Source: CAZPDM01 sp964585305 (GTDB lineage: Bacteria; Planctomycetota; Uabimicrobiia; Uabimicrobiales; JABWCH01). Taken from it: a stretch of DNA of 64,000 bases. Each line of letters opens with the position of its first letter. Position 1 is the first letter of the stretch. The DNA is taken from the NCBI GenBank assembly GCA_964585305.1, contig CAZPDM010000009.1:1-64000 (forward strand). Reading direction: 5' to 3'. The notes beneath the pieces were generated by a model. It had not been told where the DNA came from. It worked only from the letters and a program-made list of their open reading frames with translations, and did no database searches. Shown one piece after another: positions 17,480 through 27,600 of this stretch. The translations under genes and the position numbers were made by a program.

Positions 17480-18106
17480 ATGAAAAAAGCATTTACCCTA
17501 GTTGAACTACTTGTCGTTATCGCAATTATCGGTATTTTGGCTGCTCTTTTACTACCTGCTTTGGGCTCTGTTCAGGAAAAAGCCAAACAAATCAAATGCA
17601 AAGCAAATCTTGACCAATTTGGCAAAATGTTTGCATTGTACAAACGTGATTACGGCGATGATATGTATCATCCAAACGCAACAGGCGGTGGTTTCGTAGC
17701 ACGTCTTTTCGCAAGTAAACTTCTTCGTGAAACCAAAGTTTACGTTTGCCCATCTACTCTTGATCCATTGCCAACCGACGCTCTTCTTAATACACTTGGT
17801 GCTATAGATAATACTGATAACGGTGATACATCTACTATCAGTTATTCTGGCCGTAAAAATAAAGATTGCGCTGGCTATCCTGGCCTTTATCGCACAATCT
17901 ATGCCACCACAACCACCACTACCTCTTCTGATGATTGGCAAAGTGGTCCAAACCATGAAAATGGCCAATATGTCAATTATCTCTTCTTGGATGGACATGG
18001 TGAAAACGAACGTCAACCTGGTGCAGATAGTTTGACAGATGAAGCTGCAAACTATACTGAATTCAAAACTAAAGGTAGAAAAGGCGCAGATCCTTTAACC
18101 AACTAG
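17480..18106 (+). CDS. Prepilin-type major pseudopilin (DUF1559-like, PVC type)
   Basis: The 208-residue protein starts MKKAFTLVELLVVIAIIGIL, a class III (type IV) prepilin signal with a four-residue leader. Ala rather than Gly precedes the cleavage site, and Glu is at mature position 5. After the hydrophobic N-terminal helix come a Cys-containing globular domain and, near residue 160, a His followed 11 residues later by DG (NYLFLDGHG). This resembles the H-X9-DG signature of pseudopilins abundant in Planctomycetes, Lentisphaerae and Verrucomicrobia. The ribosome-binding site AGGAG, strong promoter, own terminator and C-ending codons (GGC, CGT, AAC, richer than in neighbours) suggest a highly expressed monocistronic gene. 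A Thr run (TTTTTTSS) lies near residue 145. Confidence 0.88.
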   Translation: MKKAFTLVELLVVIAIIGILAALLLPALGSVQEKAKQIKCKANLDQFGKMFALYKRDYGDDMYHPNATGGGFVARLFASKLLRETKVYVCPSTLDPLPTDALLNTLGAIDNTDNGDTSTISYSGRKNKDCAGYPGLYRTIYATTTTTTSSDDWQSGPNHENGQYVNYLFLDGHGENERQPGADSLTDEAANYTEFKTKGRKGADPLTN

Positions 18107-18120
18107 AAATGATTAAAAAA

Positions 18121-18152
18121 AAGACCAAAAACTTAGTTTTTGGTCTTTTTTT
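18121..18152. terminator. Rho-independent terminator
   Basis: A 12-bp perfect stem (18121-18132 with 18136-18147) has a TTA loop, a preceding A run and a following T run. It ends the pseudopilin transcript and, from the other side, etfA. Confidence 0.92.
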
Positions 18153-18170
18153 GTTTGGATTTTTATTTCG

Positions 18171-19136
18171 CTATTTTGCTTCTTCAATCATTTTAGGTAG
18201 AACTTCTAATGTATCGCCGACTATACCATAGTCTGCTATTTGAAAAATAGCTGCTTCAGGATCTTTATTTATAGCAACAATAACTTTGGAAGTTCTCATT
18301 CCTGCTACGTGTTGAATCGCTCCAGAAATACCACAAGCAATATAAAGTTGAGGAGAAACAGTTTTTCCAGTTTGCCCAACTTGTTCTTCATGTGGACGCC
18401 ATCCTGCATCTACAATAGCACGAGAAGCACCGAATGCTCCCCCTAGAGCTTCGGCTAATTTTTCTACTAGATGAAAATGTTCTGCCCCTTTCATTCCCCG
18501 TCCGCCAGCGACAATAATACTTGCTTCTGTAAGTTCTATCTTTTTTTGCTCAGGCCGTTTAATATGGACAATTTTAGCAGAAGGAGCAATTAATGATTGG
18601 GAGGAAATAATAACATCTTCTATATTAGGAGCAACAGTCTTTTCCGCAATAGCAAAAACGTTTGGTCGCAGAGAAATAATAATTGGAGAAGTTTGAGGAA
18701 TAATGGTTGCAATTGCTTTTCCTGCATAAATAGGACGTTGTAAGGTTAATTTCCCTTGATCAATCTTCCATGATGTGCAATCTGTAAGCACACTAGTTTG
18801 TAATTTTGCTGCAACCATAGCAGAAATAGCCTTGCCAAGTACCGTCGCACCAAAAAATATGTGTGTAGCTTGAAAACTTTGAATTTTCTCTACAATTAAA
18901 GATACTGCAAGCCCTAGATAATTTGTGGCAAAGTTTGCATGTTCTGCTATAAAAATTTTAGATATCCCATATTTCGCTAGTCGTGGAGCTAAATCTTTTA
19001 CTGAATCTCCCATAACAAATGCTGCAACGGGAAGATTTAGTTTTTCGCCACATTCTATAGCTTGGCTAGCTACTTCAAGACTAACTTTTCTAAAATCATT
19101 ATCTTGAATTTCTGGAATAACAAGAATTCCTGGCAT
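18171..19136 (-). CDS. etfA: Electron transfer flavoprotein, alpha subunit
   Basis: The 321-residue subunit binds FAD and passes electrons between acyl-CoA or similar dehydrogenases and a quinone oxidoreductase or bifurcating partner. The C-terminal FAD domain is clear: AGGRGMKG near 210, VGQTGKTVSP at about 253-262, and the GISGAIQHVAGMRTS stretch. The N-terminal domain has the usual ETF fold. GGA stands seven bases before the ATG. The gene follows etfB after 11 bp. No dehydrogenase or ETF-quinone oxidoreductase gene is near, so the partner is unknown. Confidence 0.95.
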   Translation of the reverse strand: MPGILVIPEIQDNDFRKVSLEVASQAIECGEKLNLPVAAFVMGDSVKDLAPRLAKYGISKIFIAEHANFATNYLGLAVSLIVEKIQSFQATHIFFGATVLGKAISAMVAAKLQTSVLTDCTSWKIDQGKLTLQRPIYAGKAIATIIPQTSPIIISLRPNVFAIAEKTVAPNIEDVIISSQSLIAPSAKIVHIKRPEQKKIELTEASIIVAGGRGMKGAEHFHLVEKLAEALGGAFGASRAIVDAGWRPHEEQVGQTGKTVSPQLYIACGISGAIQHVAGMRTSKVIVAINKDPEAAIFQIADYGIVGDTLEVLPKMIEEAK

Positions 19137-19147
19137 TTTAGTATCCT

Positions 19148-19900
19148 TTATAAAACTTTTGCTTCTTGGCGCAGTAATTCAAATAATTTTGGAACAGCGT
19201 CAATTCCTTGGCCAACAATTTTTCCGCCTTTGCGTTCAGCTGGAAGAGCTACTTTTATAATTTGCCATTGCTCTGGAGTTAAAGATACAGAAGATTTTTT
19301 TAATTCTTTTGTTTTGGCTTTACGAATGTTGATTAAAGAGCATATACGAGGATCGACATTACTTTTTTGAATAGAAATTACACAGGGAAAAGATGCTTCA
19401 AGTAAAAGTTGGTAACCTTCCATTTCGCTTTCTGCTTTAACTTTATTATCGTTTATTTCTAAAGAAGTTGCAGTGCTAATAAATGGCATCTCTAATAAAG
19501 ATGCAATCATTGGCCCTACTTGGCTATTTTCATTATCACTTGATTTTACGCCTGTGAGTACCATATCCGGCTTTTCAATTTTAATAGCTTCCGCAAGAGC
19601 TTTTGCAATAGCAAAACTTTCAAATGTATCAGGATTTCCTTCTAATAAAATCGCTCTATCTGCCCCCATTGCTAAAGTAGTCCGAATATTTTTTTCTGCA
19701 TCATTTATACCTAGTGTTAGAATAATAACTTCGGTATTTGGAATTTTTTCTTTAATCCGTATTGCATGTTCTACAGCAATTTCATCATAAGGACTTAATA
19801 CATATTCTGCATCACTTTTATCTATCTTTTTTCCATCGCTAGAAATTTTAACCTTTACAGCTGTATCGAGGATACGTTTGACACAAACCAAAATTTTCAC
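19148..19900 (-). CDS. etfB: Electron transfer flavoprotein, beta subunit
   Basis: The 250-residue subunit carries the adenine-nucleotide-binding part of ETF. The start chosen is the GTG at 19900, giving VKILVCVKRILDTAVKVKI as in the family, with AAGGGG six bases upstream. An ATG at 19957 would add residues that run through a terminator hairpin. Signature segments: SPYDEIAVEHAIRIKE, TLGINDAEKNIRTTLAMGAD, VLTGVKSSDNENSQVGPMIA. It is co-transcribed with etfA and sits just beyond rpoC, but is separated from it by a stem-loop. Confidence 0.95.
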   Translation of the reverse strand: MKILVCVKRILDTAVKVKISSDGKKIDKSDAEYVLSPYDEIAVEHAIRIKEKIPNTEVIILTLGINDAEKNIRTTLAMGADRAILLEGNPDTFESFAIAKALAEAIKIEKPDMVLTGVKSSDNENSQVGPMIASLLEMPFISTATSLEINDNKVKAESEMEGYQLLLEASFPCVISIQKSNVDPRICSLINIRKAKTKELKKSSVSLTPEQWQIIKVALPAERKGGKIVGQGIDAVPKLFELLRQEAKVL

Positions 19901-19944
19901 ACTAAACCCCTTTCTTAGAAAGAAAAGCGTATTTTTTTCTTTAC

Positions 19945-19980
19945 AAAGAAACTCCAAAAACTGAGTTTTGGAGTTTCTTT
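19945..19980 (-). terminator. Stem-loop after rpoC
   Basis: A 15-bp perfect stem (19945-19959 with 19966-19980) has a 6-base loop. It lies nine bases past the rpoC stop and before the etfB GTG. On the minus strand no clean T run follows the stem, so termination may be partial and let etfBA be read through. Confidence 0.65.
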
Positions 19981-19989
19981 TTTTAAGAA

Positions 19990-22900
19990 CTAATTTTCAA
20001 AATCATCCATTCCATCATCTACATCTATTTCTATATCAGAATCCATATCATGATCGTGCTCCTGATTATGATTGGAATCATGATCGTGATCAACATGGTC
20101 GTGGTCTTCATGAAAAGTGGTTTGTTCAGGATCAGGAATAGGAATGGATTTATGTTCTTTTTCTACTTGATATACTGTAGGGAAATCTATAGTTTCACCT
20201 TCATCCGGAGCTTTATTTACGCTATTTTCATCTACTTCTTTGCCTTCGATAATCAATTTAGTTCGAAGATGTTTCTTAAAACCGGTTCCTGCCGGTACCA
20301 TGTGTCCTAAAATAACATTTTCTTTTAACCCAAGTAGATTATCGCGGCGTCCTGCTAATGAGGCTTCTGTGAGTACTTTTGTAGTCTCTTGGAAAGATGC
20401 TGCACTGATGAATGATTCTGATTGTAAAGATGCTTTAGTAATACCTAATAATAAAGGTTTATAACTTGCAGGATTTTTTCCAGCGGTTTTGACACGATCA
20501 TTAACTTGGTGGAAACGGAATTTATCTATAACGCTGCCTGCTAAAAATTCAGTATCGCCAGGTTTTTCGACTTTAACTTTACGCATCATTTGGGTAATAA
20601 TGATTTCAATATGTTTATCATCTATCTTTACATTCTGAGAACGATAAACACCTTGAATTTCTTCAACCAAATATTCTTGTAGTGCTTCTGCTCCGCAGCA
20701 ACGTAAAATATCGTGTGGAACTTTAGGGCCTGCTACAAGAGCTTCGCCTGCACTAATATAGTCGCCTGTATGAACAAGCAATTGTTTACCAAAGGGAACT
20801 AAATGTTCATGTTTTGAACCAGATTCTTGATTGATTACAATAATACTTCGTTTTCCACGTCGTTTTTCGCCAAGCTCAACTTTTCCATCAATTTCGCTAA
20901 TTACAGCAGGATTTTTTGGTCGTCGGGCTTCCAAAATTTCTGTAACACGAGGTAAGCCACCTGTAATATCCTGTGTACCAGCTGTTTCTTGTGGTTGTTT
21001 TGCTAGTAAAGTTCCTCGAACAACTCGTTCGCCATCTTTAACTTCCAAAAGAGTTTTTCCAGGTAATTGATAGTATGTAATAGTTTTTCCAAGTTCATCA
21101 ACAATCTTAATGACAGGATGTTTTTCACCCTTATTCTCCATGATAACATTAGCACCCTTATCATCTGTACGTAATGTGATGCCTTGAATAATGTCTTCAT
21201 AGCGAATAATACCATCATATTCAGCAAAAATTGGTTTACTATTGGCATCTCGAGTTCCAATGATAATCTTATTTTTACCTTCAAAAATCTTGGTTTCTAA
21301 ACAATCGCCATCTTTAATAACACGATCAATATTTGGAAGTGGTTTGAGAATAGTTCCTAGCTGAGTTTGGATATTTTCTGTTGTCGAAATAGTTATTTTA
21401 GTAGCTTCGTTTGTTTTCTGAATTTGCTTTACAATACCAGCGAGAGTTGTTTTATATTCTTTTTTACCTTTATTTGCAAGAACTGTTCCTGCTATAATTT
21501 GCATTCCATCTTTTACTTTAATATTTGCTTCATTTGGAACGTCTATGATTTCTTCATAAGTAACATCTATGCTCGCATTTTGATTGATAACAGTTTCGCC
21601 GTATTTGTTTGTAGCAACATTCATATTTTTGAAAACAAAAGACATTTTAGTCCCTTTAATAGGAAGTTCAACTTGACTTTCTTCGCGCTGTCTTTGTGCA
21701 ACACCACCGATATGGAATGTACGCATGGTTAATTGTGTACCAGGTTCTCCAATTGATTGAGCTGCAATAATTCCTACCGCGAGTCCAGATTCAACAAGTT
21801 TCCCACGTGATAAATCCATTCCATAGCATTTAGCACATATTCCTAATGGAGCTTCGCATGTTAAAGGACTACGGACGCGAATTTTCTGATATCCCATGTC
21901 TTCAATTTTTTTGGCGATTTCATCTGTAATAATCTCATTTTGTTTAACGATGATTTCACCAGTTTGTTTGTTATAAATATCATCACGAGCAACACGACCA
22001 CGAATATTATCGGAAAGTTTTACTTTTCCTTTAACTTCGCCTTTACTTATGCCGCCAAGAGTTCCACAATCATCTTGTGTGACTACTACATTTTGTGCAA
22101 CATCTGCAAGACGACGTGTTAAATAACCTGCATCAGCAGTTTTCAATGCAGTATCAGCAAGACCTTTGCGTGCACCATGTGTAGAGCTGAAATATTCAAG
22201 AACTTTTAATCCTTCACGGAAGTTAGCGATAATAGGCGTTTCAATAATAGAACCATTAGGTTTAGCCATTAAACCACGCATACCAGCTAATTGGCGAATT
22301 TGTTCTTGACTACCACGCGCACCACTAGCGGCCATAAGATGGACTGGGTTAAATGTATGATTATCTGGTCCGGAATCTTTAGCAAGGGTTTCCATCATAG
22401 ATTTTCCAACTTGCTCACGCGCTTGTGTCCAACAATCAATTATTTTATTGTGTCGTTCCTGTTCAGTACTAGAACCATCAGAATATGCTTTTTCATGTGA
22501 GGCTACTTCTTTTTGGAACTTATCAATAATTTGTTGTTTGTCTCCTGGAATGATCAAGTAATCTTTAGAGAAGGAAATTCCTGCTTCTGTTGCAAGACGG
22601 AATCCCAATGTTTTCATGTCATCTAGCAATTTTAAAGTTGCTTTGCGGCCAGCATAACGATAGCAGTCTGCAATAATATCATTCAAAGATTTCTTATCTA
22701 AATCTTTATTATAAAAAGGCATTCCTGCTGGTAAAATATTATTGAAAAAAACTCGACCAATAGTTGTTCGAATAAAACGCCCACGAATATTTTCTTCGCT
22801 AGGAGTTGGAACTATTCTAGGTGCTTCTGATTTAGGAGTTTCTGGAAGCAAATACCATATAATGGTGTGAAGAGTTGCTTTTTTATGTGCATATGCTTGG

Positions 22901-24489
22901 AAAATTTCATCATAACTATAAATATAGCTATCTTCTCCAATTTCACCTTTACGCTCTTTTGTAAGAAAATAACATCCTAAAACAACATCTTGGTTAGGAG
23001 CAATAATAGGTTTCCCATTTGCTGGAGAAAAAATATTATTTGTTGATAACATCAGCGTTGTAGCTTCAACTTGAGCTTCGATAGAAAGTGGCAAATGTAC
23101 AGCCATCTGATCACCATCAAAGTCAGCATTAAAGCCTGTACAAACGAGTGGATGTATCTTAATTGCATTACCTTCTATAAGTGTTGGTTCAAAAGCTTGA
23201 ATACCCATACGATGTAAGGTTGGAGCACGGTTTAGTAAAACTGGGTGTTCATGGATAACTTCTTCGAGGATATCCCAAACTTGATCATCTTTCTTTTCCA
23301 ACATTTTACGCGCACTTTTGATAGTTTGAGCACAACCATTTTCTTTTAGTTTGCGAATAATAAAAGGTTGGAATAACTCCAAAGCAATCTTTTTTGGTAA
23401 ACCACATTGATGTAGTTTTAGTTCAGGTCCTACTACAATAACAGAACGTGCAGAATAATCAACACGCTTTCCAAGTAAGTTTTCACGGAATCGCCCTTGT
23501 TTTCCTTTAATCATATCAGTTAAGCTTTTCAAAGGACGATTTCCAGTACCTAAAACAGGCCGACGGCAACGAGAATTATCAAATAAAGCATCTACTGATT
23601 GTTGAAGCATCCGTTTTTCATTTTTTATAATGACTTCTGGAGCATTCATATCAAGTAGTTTTTTAAGACGATTATTACGATTTATTAAACGGCGATAAAG
23701 ATCATTTAAATCACTTGTTGCAAAATTTCCAGAATCTAATAAAACCAAGGGACGTAAATCAGGAGGAATTACTGGAATAACGCGAAGTATCATCCATTCA
23801 GGTTGATTACCTGAATCTTTGATCATTTTTATCAATTTTAATCTTTTAATGATCTCTTTTTGTCTTTGTTTTGAGCCAGTTTTTTCAAACTGTTTTTGAA
23901 GCTCTTGAGAAACTTCATTTAAATCGAGATTTCTCAGCAACTCTCCAATAGCTTCTGCCCCCATACCTGCCACAAAAGATTTTTCACCATATTTAATTTG
24001 GCATTCGTTATACTTACTTTCTGTAAGCAGATCATATTTCTTAAGTGGTGTATTTTTTGCATCTAAAACAGTATAGTCTTGGAAATAAATAATTCTCTCT
24101 AATGCGTTAATACGCATTCCTAGCAGTGTACTCATACGACTGGGCATGGCTTTAAAAAACCATATATGAGCTACTGGAGAAGCAAGATTGATATGTCCCA
24201 TACGTTTGCGACGTATTCGAGAATGTGCAACCTTTACACCACAACGATCGCAAACTAATCCCTTATGTTTAATCCCTTTGTATTTACCGCAGTAGCATTC
24301 CCAATCGCGTTCTGTACCGAAGATTCTTTCGCAAAAAAGACCATCTTTTTCTGGCCGATATGAACGATAGTTAATAGTTTCTGGCTTTTTTACTTCGCCA
24401 TAGGACCAGTTACGAATATCCTCAGGAGAAGCCAATTTAATAGTTACCGACCCATAATCATTGATTCGATCGTAGGAAGCTTCTACCAT
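19990..24489 (-). CDS. rpoC: RNA polymerase beta' subunit with His/Asp-rich C-terminal tail
   Basis: The 1499-residue beta' subunit starts at the ATG at 24489 (MVEASYDRIN), eight bases after AGGAG; an ATG at 24507 would add six residues. Present are the N-terminal zinc-binding cysteines (CYCGKYKGIKHKGLVCDRCG), LLGKRVDYSARSVIVVGPEL, the catalytic NADFDGDQMAVH, the bridge and trigger-loop region (QLTMRTFHIGG) and the second zinc site (CGTLGGI, CEAPLGICAKCYG). After the conserved end (ETIDFPTVYQVEKEH) comes a tail of about 45 residues unlike ordinary RpoC, with eight His interleaved with Asp (FHEDHDHVDHDHD) and an acidic finish ending DDFEN. The tail resembles metal-binding linkers; a role is not established. 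Confidence 0.97.
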   Translation of the reverse strand: MVEASYDRINDYGSVTIKLASPEDIRNWSYGEVKKPETINYRSYRPEKDGLFCERIFGTERDWECYCGKYKGIKHKGLVCDRCGVKVAHSRIRRKRMGHINLASPVAHIWFFKAMPSRMSTLLGMRINALERIIYFQDYTVLDAKNTPLKKYDLLTESKYNECQIKYGEKSFVAGMGAEAIGELLRNLDLNEVSQELQKQFEKTGSKQRQKEIIKRLKLIKMIKDSGNQPEWMILRVIPVIPPDLRPLVLLDSGNFATSDLNDLYRRLINRNNRLKKLLDMNAPEVIIKNEKRMLQQSVDALFDNSRCRRPVLGTGNRPLKSLTDMIKGKQGRFRENLLGKRVDYSARSVIVVGPELKLHQCGLPKKIALELFQPFIIRKLKENGCAQTIKSARKMLEKKDDQVWDILEEVIHEHPVLLNRAPTLHRMGIQAFEPTLIEGNAIKIHPLVCTGFNADFDGDQMAVHLPLSIEAQVEATTLMLSTNNIFSPANGKPIIAPNQDVVLGCYFLTKERKGEIGEDSYIYSYDEIFQAYAHKKATLHTIIWYLLPETPKSEAPRIVPTPSEENIRGRFIRTTIGRVFFNNILPAGMPFYNKDLDKKSLNDIIADCYRYAGRKATLKLLDDMKTLGFRLATEAGISFSKDYLIIPGDKQQIIDKFQKEVASHEKAYSDGSSTEQERHNKIIDCWTQAREQVGKSMMETLAKDSGPDNHTFNPVHLMAASGARGSQEQIRQLAGMRGLMAKPNGSIIETPIIANFREGLKVLEYFSSTHGARKGLADTALKTADAGYLTRRLADVAQNVVVTQDDCGTLGGISKGEVKGKVKLSDNIRGRVARDDIYNKQTGEIIVKQNEIITDEIAKKIEDMGYQKIRVRSPLTCEAPLGICAKCYGMDLSRGKLVESGLAVGIIAAQSIGEPGTQLTMRTFHIGGVAQRQREESQVELPIKGTKMSFVFKNMNVATNKYGETVINQNASIDVTYEEIIDVPNEANIKVKDGMQIIAGTVLANKGKKEYKTTLAGIVKQIQKTNEATKITISTTENIQTQLGTILKPLPNIDRVIKDGDCLETKIFEGKNKIIIGTRDANSKPIFAEYDGIIRYEDIIQGITLRTDDKGANVIMENKGEKHPVIKIVDELGKTITYYQLPGKTLLEVKDGERVVRGTLLAKQPQETAGTQDITGGLPRVTEILEARRPKNPAVISEIDGKVELGEKRRGKRSIIVINQESGSKHEHLVPFGKQLLVHTGDYISAGEALVAGPKVPHDILRCCGAEALQEYLVEEIQGVYRSQNVKIDDKHIEIIITQMMRKVKVEKPGDTEFLAGSVIDKFRFHQVNDRVKTAGKNPASYKPLLLGITKASLQSESFISAASFQETTKVLTEASLAGRRDNLLGLKENVILGHMVPAGTGFKKHLRTKLIIEGKEVDENSVNKAPDEGETIDFPTVYQVEKEHKSIPIPDPEQTTFHEDHDHVDHDHDSNHNQEHDHDMDSDIEIDVDDGMDDFEN

Positions 24490-24645
24490 AGGAAAAACTC
24501 CTTGCAAACAGTTCTCTAAAATCGCCAGCCTTTTTAAAAAGGTGGCAAACCATCTTTTTATACAGCTTCATAGAAAAAACTGTGATTTTTTTTAAGAAAT
24601 TTTTTCAAATTACGAGCTTGCAAAAAGAATTTGCAAGCTCATTTT
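24490..24645 (-). promoter_or_regulatory. rpoB-rpoC spacer with two stem-loops
   Basis: The 156-base spacer is long for an rpoBC junction. A perfect 11-bp stem (24614-24624 with 24630-24640) sits five bases after the rpoB stop. A second stem with one bulge (24524-24546) precedes the rpoC ribosome-binding site. Neither is followed by a convincing U run on the minus strand, so processing or attenuation is more likely than full termination. Confidence 0.55.
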
Positions 24646-27600
24646 TTAACTCAAAGGGGACTGATTTATCTGTTGATTTTTAGGCTTCTTTTTATGAAGT
24701 TGCATATCAAGAGCTAAACCTTTAATTTCATGTGTTAAAACTTCAAATGATACTGGAGTGCCTGGTTCTAATGTATTATCACCACGAACCATAGATTCGT
24801 AAATTTTTGTTCGGCCTTCAACATCATCAGATTTTACTGTAAGAAGCTCTTGTAAGATATTAGCAACACCATAAGCTTCCAAAGCCCATACTTCCATTTC
24901 GCCGAAACGTTGGCCACCAAATCTTGCTTTTCCGCCTAGCGGTTGTTGAGTAATTAAAGAATATGGTCCTATAGCGCGAGCATGAACTTTGTCATCTACT
25001 AAATGATGCAACTTCAACATATAAATGTAACCTACTGTAACTTTTTGTAAGAATGGTTCACCTGTTCTACCATCATACAAAACAGTTGTACCAAAGGCAC
25101 CAGCAGTTATTGGATCGTTTTTTTTCTGTCCATCGCAAATTTTTACTTTAACTTCAGGAAGCTTATTTGCTTCCTGCAGAGAGGCTTCTATTTCTTTTTC
25201 TGTAGCACCGTCAAATACTGGTGTAATAGCTTGGAAACCTAGCATCTTTGCGCACCAGCCAAGATGAGTTTCTAAAATTTGGCCGACATTCATACGTGAA
25301 GGAACGCCAAGAGGATTAAGAATAATTTCAACGGGAGTGCCATCTTGTAAAAACGGCATATCTTCTTCTGGCAAAATTTTAGAAATAACACCTTTATTTC
25401 CATGTCGTCCTGCCATTTTATCGCCAACTGATAGAACACGTTTTGTGGCAATATAAACTTTAACAAGTTCTAATACTCCGTTTGGTAATTCATCTCCAGA
25501 TTGCAATAGTGTTATATCTTTGGTTTTCATATCTTCTGCTTCGGATATTATATCACCAAATTTTTTAATTGCTATCGCAACTTGCTCACGTTTTTGGATG
25601 TCGTCAATGTCAAGATTATAGCTATTCATCCTATCTTTGAGGGTTTTTAAATCTTTTAAAGAAGGTTCTTGTTCTGGTAATTCGATCTTGTCTTCAGTTC
25701 CTAATTCAATGGGAAGATGTCCTAAAATATCGCAAATTTTGCGGTGCATTTTATATATGTTTTCTTTAAAAATTCTAAGATATTGTCGTTCAATATCGCG
25801 AATTTTTTCTTTAACTATTTCGGTTTCTTCTTCGTTTAATTTGATCTTTCTTGCGAATTTTTGAGTAGCAATAACAATTCCATCTACTCCGGAAGGAACT
25901 TCTAAGCTATCATTTTTAACATCTTCTCCAGCACGCCCGAAAATAGCATGTAATAATTTTTCTTCGGGAGATAATTCTGATTTACTTTTAGGAGCTACTT
26001 TCCCAACTAAGATATCCCCTGATTTTACAATTGTTCCAATCTTTACAATACCTTCTTCATCAAGATTTTGCAAAGAACGATCTGATACATTAGGAATATC
26101 ACGCGTAAACTCTTCTCTACCTAATTTAGTCTCTCTAATTTCTGCTTCAAATTCATCAATATGTATAGAAGTATAATAATCTTCTTTTACTAATTTATGA
26201 GAGACAATAATTGCGTCTTCAAAATTGTAGCCATCCCAAGGCATAAACGCTACAAGAACATTACGCCCAAGTGCTAATTCTCCATTACGAGTTCCAGCAC
26301 CATCTGCAATTACCTGCCCTTTTTTGACTCTTTCGCCTTCACGTGCAATTGTCTTTTGATTGAGACAAGTTCGCTCATTTAAACCAACAAATTTTCGTAA
26401 AACATATTCTCTAACAGGTTCTTGAGGATCATCAGGTTGAACAAGAATACGTTGTCCATCAGACTTTAAGATAACCCCATCTACTTCCGAACGAATAGTC
26501 ATACTAGAATTTTGAGCAATAGGGACTTCCATTCCTGTAGCGACTAATGGTGGTTCGGTAATAATAAGAGGAACTGCTTGGCGTTGCATGTTAGAACCCA
26601 TAAGAGCACGGTTTGCATCGTCATGTTCCAAAAATGGGATTAAAGAAGCGGAAATACCAACTACTTGTTTAGGAGAAATATCGTAGTAATCAATTTTATC
26701 TGGAGTTACGTATTTATAATCACCATCTAAACGTGCAATGATTTTAGGTTGGACAAAAGTTCCATCGCTATTTAATGGAGTGTCTGCTGGAGCAAGAATT
26801 TTATGTTGCTCTTCATCTGCTCGTAAGTATACAACTTTATCGGTTACTTTTCCATTTTTTACAAGACGATATGGGGTTTTTAGGAATCCATATTCATCAA
26901 TGCTAGCATAAATAGAAAGACTAGAAATTAGCCCGATGTTTGTACCTTCAGGTGTTTCGATTGGACATATTCTACCATAATGAGAAATATGAACATCTCG
27001 AACGTCAAAGCCTGCACGTTTTCGATTCAAACCGCCTGGACCAAGAGCAGAAAGGCGTCTTTCATGAGTAATTTGTGCAAGAGGATTTGTTTGATCAACT
27101 ACTTGAGATAATTCTCCGCGTCCAAAGAAATAATCGATTGACGAAGAAATAGTTTTCGCATTGATAAGACTCTTAGGAGTCATTGGTTCTTCTGTTTCTT
27201 GCGTACTCATTCGTTCTTGAATAGTTCGTTTGAGTTTCAAAAATCCTTTGCGAAATTCATCGCCTGCAAGTTCATTGATTGTACGAATTCGACGATTTCC
27301 TAAATGATCGATATCGTCTATTTCAAATCCTTCATCATTTTGGCGAAGGCCCATAATATAGCTAACCGCATGAATCATATCGTCTGGGGTTAAAACCATT
27401 TGGTTAGCATCTATAGTTTGATTGAATTTTCTATTTAAACGAAATCGTCCGACTCGTCCTAAACGATAGCGATTTGGATCTCTAAATTTATCACTAAAAA
27501 GAGTTTTAGCTTTTTCCAAAGAAAAAGGATTTCCAGGCCGAAATTTTGTATAAAGTTTTCTCAAAGCAGCTTCATAGCCATCTTTTTCTGTTTCTTTTTC

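Noticed and set aside
17552..18016. Gene opposite the pseudopilin
   Set aside because: Antisense shadow of a strongly supported gene; no start signal or family pattern.
19901..19957. Longer etfB starting at 19957
   Set aside because: The extension is encoded by a terminator-like stem, and the GTG at 19900 has an ideal AAGGGG site.
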